Source: Propionicimonas paludicola
GTDB taxonomy: Bacteria; Actinomycetota; Actinomycetes; Propionibacteriales; Propionibacteriaceae
Reading direction: 5' to 3'
DNA length: 64,000 nt
Assembly (NCBI RefSeq): GCF_002563675.1
Contig: NZ_PDJC01000001.1
Location: 1,674,001-1,738,000 of the forward strand
The notes beneath the pieces were generated by a model. The model was not told where the DNA came from and ran no database searches. It worked only from the letters and a program-made list of their open reading frames with translations. Of this stretch, positions 1-21,923 are shown in pieces. Each line of letters opens with the position of its first letter. Positions within the stretch are counted from its first letter, which is position 1. The position numbers and the translations under genes were made by a program.

Positions 1-203
1 GAGCGGCTGGGGCGCGCACCGCCGGAGCCCGGCGCAACCTGACTGTGACCCGAGCGCCGGGCCACAGGTCGTTCCTCTGTGACCCGGCACAGCCAGCGGC
101 CTCAGGGCTCAGGAGGCCCCGATCAGCGCACGTGCATGGCAGCCGGTCGCGGGCCCGCAGGGCGCACCCCGTCGGGCCGACGCCACGGGCAGGCGTCGAG
201 CGG
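1..203. other. Left-edge region, no supported gene
   Basis: No gene can be supported here. On the minus strand a GTG at 65-63 lies 7 bases after an AGAGGA-like ribosome site and stays open to the window edge (21 codons, arginine- and glycine-rich). It could be the start of the next gene downstream of the isomerase. It is too short to identify. Confidence 0.3.
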
Positions 204-1610
<1,407 letters not shown>

Positions 1611-1764
1611 CAGCGTGAATCCCTTCTGGTTGAGCTGTCGCTGAACGACGCGCAGATGGCCAGGAAGCCACGCCTCGAGAAGGCCCGCGTCCATGCGGGC
1701 TGCGAGGAGTCGGCATCCTCAACGCCGGCCATCGTTGGCGACGTATGAGGGCAGCCTACCCCTA

Positions 1765-1785
1765 TTAGTTGTGGCGGACAACAAA
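1765..1785. promoter_or_regulatory. Putative ROK/XylR-type operator
   Basis: TTAGTTGT (1765-1772) and ACAACAAA (1778-1785) form an inverted repeat with one mismatch around a 5-base spacer. The pattern resembles the TTAGTT...AACAAA operators of XylR/ROK sugar repressors. It lies about 155 bases upstream of the sugar isomerase start, so repression relieved by a sugar is likely. No repressor gene is visible in the window. Confidence 0.45.
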
Positions 1786-1823
1786 TTGCCTCGGCATCAT
1801 GGCCGAGGTTCAGCGTCCGATGG

Positions 1824-2557
1824 TCAGCGCGGCATCCTGCGCCACAGGGACCGCGGAACGACGGCGGCCACGGCGAACATGGCCTTCAGCTGCCAGGGGA
1901 TCCACAACTCCACACCGCGGCCGCGTTCGATCCGCCGCACCACGGCATCGGCCACCTGGTCGGGGGTGGACGAGAACGGGGCCGGCTCCATGCCCTGGGT
2001 CATCCGGCCGATCACGAAGCCGGGCCGGGCGATCACCAGATGCACCCCGGAGCCGTGCAGCGCATCGGCCAGGCCGGACGCGAACCCGTCCAATCCGGCT
2101 TTGGCCGAGCCGTAGACGTAGTTGGCCCGACGGACCCGGGCTCCGGCCACCGAAGAGAAGGCCACGATCGTGCCGTGCCCGCGGGGACGCAGTCGGTCGG
2201 CCAGGACGGTGAGCAACCCGGCCTGAGCGATGAAGTCGGTGTGCAACACGGCAGCGGCGAACTCGGCGTCGGCCTCGGCCCGCTTCTGGTCGCCGAGGAC
2301 GCCGAAGGCCAACACGGCCACGTCGATCGGGCCGACCCGCTCCTCGATCGCCGCGACCAGGCCCGGCTGGGCAGCGACATCATCGGCGTCGAAGTCGAAG
2401 ACCTCCACCCGAGTCGCGCCGGCCTGTCGGCAGGCGTCGACTGCCTCGTCCATCGGTCCGGGGCGGGCGGCGAGCACCACCGTGGCACCGGGCGCGAGCC
2501 GGGTGGCCACCGCGAGTCCAATCTCGCTGCGGCCCCCGAAGATCGCGACGACCCGGC

Positions 2558-2561
<4 letters not shown>
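1824..2561 (-). CDS. dprE2: DprE2-like decaprenylphosphoryl-2-keto-ribose reductase (SDR)
   Basis: This 245-residue short-chain dehydrogenase resembles mycobacterial DprE2, which reduces decaprenylphosphoryl-2-keto-ribose to decaprenylphosphoryl-arabinose for cell-wall arabinan. Visible features are the nucleotide-binding loop GGRSEIG (9-15), Ser137, and Tyr150 with Lys154 in YVYGSAKAGLDGF. The stretch around these (RVRRANYVYGS) closely matches DprE2. The C-terminus (WQLKAMFAVAAVVPRSLWRR) is hydrophobic and basic, as in DprE2. The GTG start overlaps the gltX stop in a GTGA, implying translational coupling. The usual partner dprE1 is not adjacent, so the assignment rests on sequence likeness alone; another polyprenyl-sugar SDR is possible. 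Confidence 0.72.
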
Positions 2562-4024
<1,463 letters not shown>

Positions 4025-4117
4025 GGCCGAATCAGCCTAGTGCACGCACCGCCGGTAGCGGCTCGGCACCGGCGACCGGCACCGCAGCCACGAACCGGGC
4101 CAGGGCCGCCGACATGC

Positions 4118-4130
4118 TAGTTTTTCGCCC
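4118..4130 (+). promoter_or_regulatory. Candidate leaderless promoter of glnS
   Basis: TAGTTT at 4118-4123 is a TAnnnT -10 box ending 7 bases before the glnS ATG. Transcription would begin at or next to the start codon. There is no Shine-Dalgarno sequence, which fits a leaderless mRNA. No clear -35 is seen. Confidence 0.5.
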
Positions 4131-5816
<1,686 letters not shown>

Positions 5817-5849
5817 CCTGCCCCACCCCGACCAACCCAGGAGGCCGCC

Positions 5850-6779
5850 ATGTCCGCGTCGAAGTCGGTAGCCGATCGCCTGCCACCACTGCCCCTGCCC
5901 GCGCTCAGCGGCCGCCGGGTGGTGGTCACCGGATCCAGTAGCGGCCTGGGCCGCGCGGCCGCTGAGGCCCTGGCTGCGGCCGGCGCACGGGTGGTTCTGG
6001 GCGTCCGCAGCGCCGAACGGGGTGAGCGGGCTGCTGCCCAGATCCGGGCAGCCCATCCCGGCGCCCAGGTCGAGGTCGAGTTGATCGAGCTGGGATCGCT
6101 GGCCAGCATCGCCGCCTTCGCCGCTCGGGTGGGTGCCCGTCCGCTGGATGTCCTGATCAACAACGCCGGACTCTCCGCGGCCGACCCGTCCCAGGTGACC
6201 GAGGACGGTTTCGACCTGCAAGTCGGGGTGAACTATCTGGGTGCCTACGCCCTCACCGCTGGCCTGTGGCCGGCCCTCACTGCCGCCTCCGGACGCGTGG
6301 TGATGCTCGGCTCGATGATGGCCCGGCGAGGCCGGATCGATGCCGGCCTGGGCCGTCCGACCGGCTCCACGGTGCGCTCCTACTCCGACTCCAAGCTAGC
6401 CACAGTGGTGTTCGCCACCGAACTGGCCCGTCGGCTGCGGGACGCCGGCAGCCCGGTCACCGCCACGGCCGCCCACCCCGGCTGGGCCCAGACTGCCATC
6501 TTCGCCACCGCCGGCCTCCCCGCCTTCGTCGATCGGATCGGAGATCTGACCGGGACGATTCAGTCGGCGGCCGACGGCGCCCAGCCGATCCTGCTGGCCG
6601 CCACCACTGACCCTCCGGCCACCTACTACGGCCCCACTCGCCGGTTCGGCGCATCCGGACCGGCTGGCGCGGTAACGCTGCCACCCTCGGCCCTGGTGCC
6701 CGGTGTCGGCGAGTTGGTCTGGCAGCTGAGCGCCGAGCGCACCGGAGTACACATCGACGTGGAAGGAACCAACCCATGA
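5850..6779 (+). CDS. Short-chain dehydrogenase/reductase
   Basis: This 309-residue classical-type SDR resembles the retinol-dehydrogenase/protochlorophyllide-reductase-like group. It has the cofactor loop TGSSSGLG (27-34), NNAG (104-107), Ser155, and the catalytic pair in YSDSK (Tyr178, Lys182). An arginine after the second strand (GVRSAERG, near 51-58) suggests NADP(H). It follows glnS by 33 bases with an AGGAGG site, and its TGA overlaps the ATG of the sugar kinase (ATGA). The substrate is unknown; the coupling to a PfkB kinase hints at polyol or sugar oxidation, but that is inference. Confidence 0.85.
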   Translation: MSASKSVADRLPPLPLPALSGRRVVVTGSSSGLGRAAAEALAAAGARVVLGVRSAERGERAAAQIRAAHPGAQVEVELIELGSLASIAAFAARVGARPLDVLINNAGLSAADPSQVTEDGFDLQVGVNYLGAYALTAGLWPALTAASGRVVMLGSMMARRGRIDAGLGRPTGSTVRSYSDSKLATVVFATELARRLRDAGSPVTATAAHPGWAQTAIFATAGLPAFVDRIGDLTGTIQSAADGAQPILLAATTDPPATYYGPTRRFGASGPAGAVTLPPSALVPGVGELVWQLSAERTGVHIDVEGTNP

Positions 6780-7696
6780 GCACCGAGGTCACCGTCGTCG
6801 GGGAGGCCCTCATCGACATCGTCATTCCGGTTTCCGGCGAGCCCAGCGAGCATGTCGGCGGTAGCCCGGCCAATGTGGCCATCGGCCTGGCTCGACTCGG
6901 TCATCCCACCCGGCTGGCCACCCACATCGGCACCGACGCCCGTGGGGTTCGGATCGCCGAGCTGATGGCCCGGGAGGCGGTGTCACTGACCGCCGACAGC
7001 TGCGCGGCCGAGCGCACCCCGACCGCCGCCGCCCATCTGGACGAGGCCGGCGTGGCCACCTACCAGTTCGACCTCGACTGGCGCCTGGACCCGGCCCAGG
7101 TGCCGGTACCGGCTGGCAGCCACGTCCACACTGGCTCGATCGCCGCCACCCTCTCCCCCGGTGGCGCGGCCGTGGCCGAGATCGTGTCCGCCGCTCGAGC
7201 GCAGGCCACTGTCTCCTACGACCCCAATGCCCGGCCCACCCTGATGGGCGAGCCGGAGGCGGTGCTCCCGGTCATCGAGCATCTGATCAGCTTGTCCGAC
7301 GTGGTCAAGGCTTCGGAGGAGGACGCCGCCTGGCTCTACCCGGGCCGACCCGTGGCTGAGGTGTTGCGACACTGGGCAGAGCTCGGCCCGGCGCTGTGCG
7401 CGATCACCCAGGGCGGCTCTGAGGCCGCACTCCTCCTGGCCGGAGAACTGCATTGCCTGCCCACCCTGCCCACCACAGTCGCCGACACGGTCGGGGCCGG
7501 GGACTCGTTCATGGCCGGCCTGATCTCCGGGCTTCTGGACGCCGGCCTGCTCGGCGGGACGGACGCGCGCAGCCGGCTCTACGCAGCAGGCTGGGACGAG
7601 GTCCTGCCGGCCGTCCAGCGGGCTCTGGGTTGCGCAGCCATCACGGTCTCCCGGGTCGGCGCCAACCCGCCCACCCGCGCCGAACTCGCCGGCTGA
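6776..7696 (+). CDS. PfkB-family carbohydrate kinase (fructokinase-like)
   Basis: This 306-residue ribokinase-superfamily enzyme phosphorylates a sugar with ATP. It has the N-terminal GGSPANVA motif (28-35) that binds sugar, and the ATP-site signature DTVGAGDSF (237-245) with the catalytic Asp243. Length and the VGEALID opening resemble bacterial fructokinases, but ribokinase-family substrates cannot be separated by eye. It overlaps the preceding SDR by 4 bases and ends at a strong terminator shared with tuf. Confidence 0.85.
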   Translation: MSTEVTVVGEALIDIVIPVSGEPSEHVGGSPANVAIGLARLGHPTRLATHIGTDARGVRIAELMAREAVSLTADSCAAERTPTAAAHLDEAGVATYQFDLDWRLDPAQVPVPAGSHVHTGSIAATLSPGGAAVAEIVSAARAQATVSYDPNARPTLMGEPEAVLPVIEHLISLSDVVKASEEDAAWLYPGRPVAEVLRHWAELGPALCAITQGGSEAALLLAGELHCLPTLPTTVADTVGAGDSFMAGLISGLLDAGLLGGTDARSRLYAAGWDEVLPAVQRALGCAAITVSRVGANPPTRAELAG

Positions 7697-7786
7697 ACAG
7701 CACAGACACCACTCCCCTGGCCCGTGACCGCACCGGTCACGGGCCAGTGTGGTCTACGCCCCGGTGCGCCGGCTCCGGGCATAGCA

Positions 7787-7815
7787 GAAGGCCCCCGCCG
7801 TTGGCGGGGGCCTTC
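7787..7815. terminator. Bidirectional terminator between the PfkB kinase gene and tuf
   Basis: A perfect 13-base-pair stem (GAAGGCCCCCGCC at 7787-7799 and its complement at 7803-7815) closes a 3-base loop. It lies between the convergent kinase and tuf genes and serves both strands. The stem itself gives partial T runs on each side. Confidence 0.85.
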
Positions 7816-7840
7816 TTCAGTTCGTGCTAGCGAACCAAGG

Positions 7841-9034
7841 TCACTTGATGATCTTGGTCACGCGGCCGGCGCCGACGGTCCGGCCACCCTCACGGATGGC
7901 GAACTTCAGGCCGTCCTCCATGGCAATCGGCTTGTTGAGGTGCACGGTCATGTCGGTGGTGTCACCAGGCATCACCATGTCGGTGCCCTCAGGAAGCGCA
8001 ACCACGCCGGTCACGTCCGTGGTACGGAAGTAGAACTGCGGGCTGTAGTTGGAGAAGAACGGCTTGTGACGGCCACCCTCATCCTTGGTCAGGATGTAGA
8101 CGTTCGCCTCGAAGTCGGTGTGCGGAGTGGTCGAACCCGGCTTGATGACGACCATGCCGCGCTCGACATCGTCCTTCTTGGTGCCGCGGAGCAGCAGGCC
8201 GACGTTCTCACCCGCGCGACCCTCGTCGAGGATCTTGCGGAACATCTCAACACCGGTGATGGTGGTGGTCTGCTTCTTCTCGGCGATGCCGATGATGTCG
8301 ACGGTCTCGCCGGTCTTGACGATGCCACGCTCGATACGGCCGGTCACCACGGTGCCACGACCGGTGATGGTGAACACGTCCTCGATCGGCATCAGGAACG
8401 GCTTCTCGGTGTCGCGCTCCGGCTGCGGGATGTACTCGTCAACCGCGTTCATCAGCTCGAGCACCGACTCCGACCACTTCTCGTCGCCGTTCATCGCCGG
8501 GAAGGCGGCGACGCGGACGATCGGGCAGTTGTCGCCGTCGAACTCCTGGCTGGAGAGCAGCTCGCGAACCTCGAGCTCGACGAGCTCGATGAGCTCCTCG
8601 TCGTCGACCATGTCGCACTTGTTCAGCGCGACGACGATCGCCGGCACGCCGACCTGACGGGCGAGCAGCACGTGCTCGCGGGTCTGCGGCATCGGGCCGT
8701 CGGTAGCTGCCACGACCAGGATCGCGCCGTCCATCTGGGCGGCACCGGTGATCATGTTCTTCACGTAGTCAGCGTGACCCGGGCAGTCAACGTGAGCGTA
8801 GTGACGCTTCTCGGTCTGGTACTCGACGTGCGCGATCGAGATAGTGATACCGCGCTGACGCTCCTCGGGCGCCTTGTCGATCTGGTCGAACGCGGACACC
8901 GCATTGAGCTCGGGGTACTTATCGTGGAGCACCTTCGTAATCGCCGCGGTGAGCGTGGTCTTGCCGTGGTCGATATGCCCGATGGTGCCGATGTTGCAGT
9001 GCGGCTTGGTCCGCTCGAACTTGGCCTTTGCCAC
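7841..9034 (-). CDS. tuf: Elongation factor Tu
   Basis: This 397-residue GTPase delivers aminoacyl-tRNA to the ribosome. It shows the P-loop GHIDHGKT (19-26), DCPGHADY of switch II, and NKCD for guanine recognition, followed by the two beta-barrel domains. It begins [12 protein letters not shown] as in other actinobacteria. An AAGGAGC-type ribosome site precedes the ATG. It is the last gene of the str cluster, 132 bases after fusA, and ends at a strong bidirectional terminator. Confidence 0.98.
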   Translation of the reverse strand: MAKAKFERTKPHCNIGTIGHIDHGKTTLTAAITKVLHDKYPELNAVSAFDQIDKAPEERQRGITISIAHVEYQTEKRHYAHVDCPGHADYVKNMITGAAQMDGAILVVAATDGPMPQTREHVLLARQVGVPAIVVALNKCDMVDDEELIELVELEVRELLSSQEFDGDNCPIVRVAAFPAMNGDEKWSESVLELMNAVDEYIPQPERDTEKPFLMPIEDVFTITGRGTVVTGRIERGIVKTGETVDIIGIAEKKQTTTITGVEMFRKILDEGRAGENVGLLLRGTKKDDVERGMVVIKPGSTTPHTDFEANVYILTKDEGGRHKPFFSNYSPQFYFRTTDVTGVVALPEGTDMVMPGDTTDMTVHLNKPIAMEDGLKFAIREGGRTVGAGRVTKIIK

Positions 9035-9095
9035 TTGGGCTCCTTTTCGGATTTGTCGCCACGCGGGCTCGCGGGGCGCTACTGATTCTTGACTG

Positions 9096-9132
9096 CATGG
9101 TCACGGTCCGACGCCTCAGCGCACGGACCATG
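9096..9132 (-). other. Hairpin between fusA and tuf
   Basis: GGTCCG (9105-9110) can pair with CGGACC (9124-9129), while CATGGT (9096-9101) can pair with ACCATG (9127-9132). The two pairings share bases and exclude each other. No T run follows on the minus strand. It may be a processing or attenuation site between fusA and tuf. Confidence 0.3.
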
Positions 9133-9166
9133 CCAAGTTTTCTCTACCGGGTGGCCTGAGTCAAAC

Positions 9167-11278
<2,112 letters not shown>

Positions 11279-11320
11279 TGGGCCTCAACCTTCCGTTCTA
11301 CAAGCTGGTTTATTCAGGGC

Positions 11321-11350
11321 ACAGGGCACGGTGGTGAGACCGTGCCCTGT
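11321..11350. other. Strong hairpin between rpsG and fusA
   Basis: ACAGGGCACGGT (11321-11332) and its exact complement (11339-11350) form a 12-base-pair stem with a 6-base loop. TTTTGGG follows on the plus strand, while on the transcribed minus strand no T run follows. It is therefore more likely a partial attenuator or RNA-processing site in the str operon than a full stop. Confidence 0.5.
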
Positions 11351-11374
11351 TTTGGGTTCAGATCTGGTGCGAGA

Positions 11375-11845
11375 TCACCAGCGGTAATGAGCGAAGGCGC
11401 GGTTGGCCTCGGCCATCTTGTGGGTGTCTTCGCGACGCTTCACCGAAGCGCCCAAGCCATTGGAGGCGTCCAGCAACTCGTTCATCAGACGCTCGGTCAT
11501 GGTCTTCTCGCGACGGGCGCGGGAGAAGCTGACCAGCCAGCGCAGGGCCAGCGTGTTGGCGCGAGCCGGCTTGACGTCGACCGGCACCTGGTAGGTGGCG
11601 CCACCGACACGACGGCTCTTCACCTCGAGGGCCGGACGGATGTTGTCCAGGGCCTTCTTCAAGGTCTGCACCGGATCGACACCAGTCTTGGTCCGGGTGC
11701 CCTCCAGGGCGCCGTAGACGATGCTTTGCGCGGTGGTCTTCTTGCCGTCCAGCAGGATCTTGCTGACCAGCTGAGAGACCAGCGGCGAGCCGTAGACCGG
11801 GTCGACGACGATCGGACGCTTCGGGGCGGGACCCTTGCGAGGCAT
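11375..11845 (-). CDS. rpsG: 30S ribosomal protein S7
   Basis: This 156-residue protein nucleates assembly of the 30S head by binding the 3' domain of 16S rRNA. It begins [11 protein letters not shown], carries the conserved [11 protein letters not shown] segment, and ends [15 protein letters not shown], all typical of S7. The ATG shares one base with the rpsL stop (TAATG), so the two are translationally coupled. In other bacteria S7 represses its own operon; no specific site was recognised here. Confidence 0.97.
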   Translation of the reverse strand: MPRKGPAPKRPIVVDPVYGSPLVSQLVSKILLDGKKTTAQSIVYGALEGTRTKTGVDPVQTLKKALDNIRPALEVKSRRVGGATYQVPVDVKPARANTLALRWLVSFSRARREKTMTERLMNELLDASNGLGASVKRREDTHKMAEANRAFAHYRW

Positions 11846-12216
11846 TACTTCTCCTTCTTCGCGCCGTAGCGGCTGCGAGCCTGCTTGCGGTTCTTCACAC
11901 CCTGGGTGTCCAGCGAGCCGCGGATGATCTTGTAGCGAACACCGGGAAGGTCCTTCACTCGGCCACCACGGACCAGCACCATCGAGTGTTCCTGCAGGTT
12001 GTGGCCGACGCCCGGGATGTAGGCAGTGACCTCCACGCCCGACGACAGCCGCACGCGCGCAACCTTGCGCAGCGCCGAGTTCGGCTTCTTCGGCGTGGTG
12101 GTGTAGACGCGGGTGCAAACCCCACGGCGCTGCGGTGAACCCTTCAGCGCAGGGGTCTTGTTCTTGCTGACCTTGTCCGTGCGGCCCTTGCGGACCAACT
12201 GCTGGATAGTGGGCAC
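11845..12216 (-). CDS. rpsL: 30S ribosomal protein S12
   Basis: This 123-residue protein sits at the decoding centre. I chose the GTG at 12216 because it gives the universal N-terminus [11 protein letters not shown] and an AAGGAA site lies about 12 bases upstream; a longer ATG frame to 12297 adds unrelated residues. The conserved KKPNSALRK is present, and the Lys in TPKKPNS and the Lys in GVRYKIIRG lie where streptomycin-resistance changes usually occur; both look wild type. It is the first gene of the str operon. Confidence 0.96.
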   Translation of the reverse strand: MPTIQQLVRKGRTDKVSKNKTPALKGSPQRRGVCTRVYTTTPKKPNSALRKVARVRLSSGVEVTAYIPGVGHNLQEHSMVLVRGGRVKDLPGVRYKIIRGSLDTQGVKNRKQARSRYGAKKEK

Positions 12217-12332
12217 CGGCTGGTATCTCTTTCCTTGAGGCTTGTCGTGGCGCGCGCCGAGCGCCACCAGCCTGAACCCTGGCCGGACGCGGCGCACGCA
12301 CGCATGGTTCGGTCACCCGAACACAGCGTGCA

Positions 12333-12362
12333 AGATTACTTGATCCCCGCCATGAGCGTCAA
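12333..12362 (-). promoter_or_regulatory. Promoter of the str operon
   Basis: On the minus strand TTGACG (12362-12357) and TAATCT (12338-12333) are separated by 18 bases, a near-consensus housekeeping promoter. It would give a leader of about 110 bases before rpsL. The -35 lies inside the terminator hairpin loop of the upstream rpiB gene. Confidence 0.65.
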
Positions 12363-12369
12363 AGCGGGG
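12345..12369 (-). terminator. Terminator after rpiB
   Basis: On the minus strand CCCCGC and GCGGGG form a 6-base-pair stem around a 13-base loop, directly after the rpiB stop. It would end the rpoBC-rpiB transcript. The -35 of the str promoter lies in its loop, so the two elements overlap. Confidence 0.5.
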
Positions 12370-12843
12370 CTAGTGGGACGAGTCTGAATGCGCGGTCGCA
12401 TCCAGGCTCTGCTCGATCTGAGTGATCAGATCAACCCGACGAGCGTGCCGGCCACCCTGGAACTCGGCGGCCAACCACTCGCGGACGATCATGCGGGCAA
12501 GCCCGGGGCCCACTACACGGGAACCCAGGGCCAGCACGTTGGTGTTGTTGTGCTCTCGGGACAGCCGTGCAGAGTACGGCTCCGAGCAGACCGCAGCCCG
12601 GATTCCCGGCACCTTGTTGGCCGAGATGGAGATCCCGACCCCGGTGCCACAGGCCAGCAGCCCGAGGTCGTAGGTGCCGGCTGCTACCAGCCGTCCGACC
12701 CGAGCCCCGTTCACCGGATAGTCCAGCGCTTCGCCCGGAGCTGGGCCGAGGTCGGTGACCTCGTGACCCAGCTCCCTGGCTTCGGCCGCCATCTCCAGCC
12801 GCAGATCAACTGCGGCGTGGTCTGATGCGATGACGATCCGCAT
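12370..12843 (-). CDS. rpiB: Ribose-5-phosphate isomerase B (RpiB/LacAB family)
   Basis: This 157-residue enzyme interconverts ribose-5-phosphate and ribulose-5-phosphate in the pentose phosphate pathway. It shows the N-terminal SDHAA motif (residues 7-11), the catalytic-Cys segment LLACGTGVGISISANK, and an SREHNNTNVLALGSR segment. It starts 2 bases after the rpoC stop, which ties its expression to RNA polymerase. RpiB is more usually found elsewhere. The tail (DATAHSDSSH) is unusually hydrophilic. RpiB-family proteins can also act on allose-6-phosphate. Confidence 0.88.
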   Translation of the reverse strand: MRIVIASDHAAVDLRLEMAAEARELGHEVTDLGPAPGEALDYPVNGARVGRLVAAGTYDLGLLACGTGVGISISANKVPGIRAAVCSEPYSARLSREHNNTNVLALGSRVVGPGLARMIVREWLAAEFQGGRHARRVDLITQIEQSLDATAHSDSSH

Positions 12844-12845
12844 GA

Positions 12846-16730
<3,885 letters not shown>

Positions 16731-16807
16731 GTTGCTTCGCTTTCCCCCACGCCGGAGCGTGGGACCAACTTGGGTGAGTCTCGAGTTGTCTTGGGACTGA
16801 GTTGAAC

Positions 16808-20281
<3,474 letters not shown>

Positions 20282-20629
20282 GGTGAGGTCCTTCCACAAA
20301 GCCGGGACTACCGGTTTCGTTGCACGCAGAACGGCCCGAGTCAAGTACACGGGTCGTTGATGGCAATGAGCAAAGCGATAGCTTACCGAAATCGCTCGTT
20401 GATGGCAACTGGGTCGCTGGCTGGCCGTCGGCGCAGCGCAACCCTGCTCAACTCAGCACCAAGGATACTCCCGGACGGACACCACAAGGCCGGCGCACTT
20501 GCCAACTCGCGGGAGGGGTAGCCGCGGTATGTAACAAGGCACCGGCCTGTGGTGTTCTTCGTCCGACGCTTAGGGGGCGCGTCGACAGGGATAAGTCGAT
20601 CAGACTTGACAGCCTTTGTCAACTGCCAG
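20282..20629 (-). other. rpoB upstream region without a gene
   Basis: No coding gene is seen in these 348 bases. The region holds a candidate rpoB promoter (20380-20408), a 13-base direct repeat (TCGTTGATGGCAA at 20354-20366 and 20396-20408), and most of a cluster of TTGAC/GTCAA half-sites that runs into the end of the regulator gene (20605-20634). Confidence 0.6.
20380..20408 (-). promoter_or_regulatory. Candidate rpoB promoter
   Basis: On the minus strand TTGCCA (20408-20403) and TAAGCT (20385-20380) are separated by exactly 17 bases. Transcription would start near 20373 and give a leader of about 90 bases before the rpoB TTG. The -35 is part of a 13-base sequence repeated 42 bases downstream. 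Confidence 0.45.
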
Positions 20630-20634
20630 TCAAG
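20605..20634. promoter_or_regulatory. TTGAC/GTCAA half-site cluster between the regulator gene and rpoB
   Basis: TTGACA (20606-20611) and TGTCAA (20617-20622) form a perfect inverted repeat around 5 bases. A further GTCAAG lies at 20629-20634, overlapping the regulator stop codon. The half-sites resemble those of the palindrome in front of the small peptide gene (21905-21923). A minus-strand TTGACA (20622-20617) could also serve as a -35 for rpoB. Confidence 0.4.
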
Positions 20635-21874
20635 AACTTTCTTTCAACTCCGATGCCTGACGCCATGCGCGCAACGCAGACCGCAGGCGCCCCTCGTTCT
20701 CCAGGGCGATCGCCGCCTGCGCGTACTGCTCCCGGGCTAGTCCGACCTTGTTCAGCGCGGCGTAGGCGTTGGCCAGCACCAGCCTGGTCGAGCCGTGCGA
20801 CACGTCCGGAGCGCCCAGCGCGGGATCGGCCAGGACCTCCTCCATGAGCTCGGCCGCCCGTTGCGGCTCGCCGGTGGCCAAGGCGAGCTTGGCCTCGGCC
20901 TGGCGCAGTTCGGCGAGGTCGTGCTTGTTGCCGACCAGGCTCAGCCCCACCGAGGCGTTCTGCAGCATCTGCGGCACTCCATCCAGGAAGCCGGCGTCCA
21001 CCTTCGCCTCCGCGAAGGTGCGCTGAAGGCGTAGCCAGAGCCGAACATCGCGTCGAGAGTCGAGGAGGGCAAGCGCCTTCTCGAAGTGGGGAACGCCTGT
21101 GTCGGGCTCACCGGCGGCGATCGCCACCGCACCGAGGGTCCACTCCACCATGCCCTTGGCGTGATCGGAGGACAGTTCCGGCTCCACGGCCTCCAGCCGG
21201 TCCAGATACGGCCGGCTCTCGATCAGCGAGTGTCCAGCCTCGGTCATGGCGCTGACGAGCGCCATCAGCGCGTCAGAGAGCACCACCGGCGGCGCGGCGC
21301 TGGCCGCCTCGACGGCACGGGCCGCGAAGGCCACCGCCCAACCCAGCCGGTCCGCGGAGCGGTGAGCGAACGAGGCCAGGCTCAGCGCCTGGGCCCGCGC
21401 CACCGGCAACCGTCCACCGGTCTCATGCTCGGCCAGCTGCTCTGCCAGCTCGGCGGCCTCGGGGAAGTTGCCGGAGGCGAAGTTGGCCTGGGCAAGCACA
21501 TACAGCGCTTCCCAATGCCGTCCTTGATCGTGGGTGCGCTCGGCGATCTCGACCGCTCGAGTCGCGTACTTGATCGCGCCGGCCCAGTCCCGCTCGGACC
21601 ACGCTCGCTCGGCGAGCAGCAAGTCCTCCATGGCACTGCTGGGCTGATCACTGACCTGGCCGCTCGAGGTCACTCCCCACTCCTCGGGAGGAATCCCGAG
21701 CTGGCGGCAGAGGAACTCGATGACTTCCGGGGTTGCCGACCGACGCCCACTCTCCAGGTGGGAGATGTAGCTGCCGGTGTACTTGTCCCCGGCGAGCTCG
21801 GCTTGGGACCAACCCTTGCGCTTACGTGCCTGCCGGAGCAGAACGCCGAATTGCACAGCGTTGGACGCGTCCAT
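20630..21874 (-). CDS. XRE-family regulator with TPR-like sensor domain
   Basis: This 414-residue protein has an N-terminal Cro/C1-type helix-turn-helix (residues 5-60; recognition helix near SYISHLESGRR, 35-45), then about 330 residues of alternating helices rich in Ala, Leu and Glu (80-410) that look like tetratricopeptide repeats. That architecture is shared by the peptide-sensing RRNPP regulators (PlcR, NprR, Rgg, AimR) and by other helical-repeat XRE regulators. I chose the ATG at 21874 because GGAGGT sits 4 bases upstream; the frame extends to 21931 without such a site. It is divergent from a gene for a small exported-looking peptide, with a perfect palindrome between them. Ligand and targets are unproven. 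Confidence 0.85.
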   Translation of the reverse strand: MDASNAVQFGVLLRQARKRKGWSQAELAGDKYTGSYISHLESGRRSATPEVIEFLCRQLGIPPEEWGVTSSGQVSDQPSSAMEDLLLAERAWSERDWAGAIKYATRAVEIAERTHDQGRHWEALYVLAQANFASGNFPEAAELAEQLAEHETGGRLPVARAQALSLASFAHRSADRLGWAVAFAARAVEAASAAPPVVLSDALMALVSAMTEAGHSLIESRPYLDRLEAVEPELSSDHAKGMVEWTLGAVAIAAGEPDTGVPHFEKALALLDSRRDVRLWLRLQRTFAEAKVDAGFLDGVPQMLQNASVGLSLVGNKHDLAELRQAEAKLALATGEPQRAAELMEEVLADPALGAPDVSHGSTRLVLANAYAALNKVGLAREQYAQAAIALENEGRLRSALRAWRQASELKESS

Positions 21875-21904
21875 TCGACCTCCGATCTCCAACTCGACAG
21901 GAAC

Positions 21905-21923
21905 CTTGTCAAATCTTGACAAG
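21905..21923. promoter_or_regulatory. Perfect palindrome, likely operator of the XRE-TPR regulator
   Basis: CTTGTCAA (21905-21912) and TTGACAAG (21916-21923) form a perfect 8-base inverted repeat with a 3-base spacer. Each arm holds a TTGACA, one per strand. The plus-strand copy is the -35 of the peptide gene. A bound dimer would occlude or contact this promoter, so autoregulation of the divergent pair is likely. Confidence 0.6.

Noticed and set aside
20354-20408. CRISPR or other repeat array
   Set aside because: Only two copies of a 13-base repeat; no spacer series or cas genes are seen anywhere in the window.
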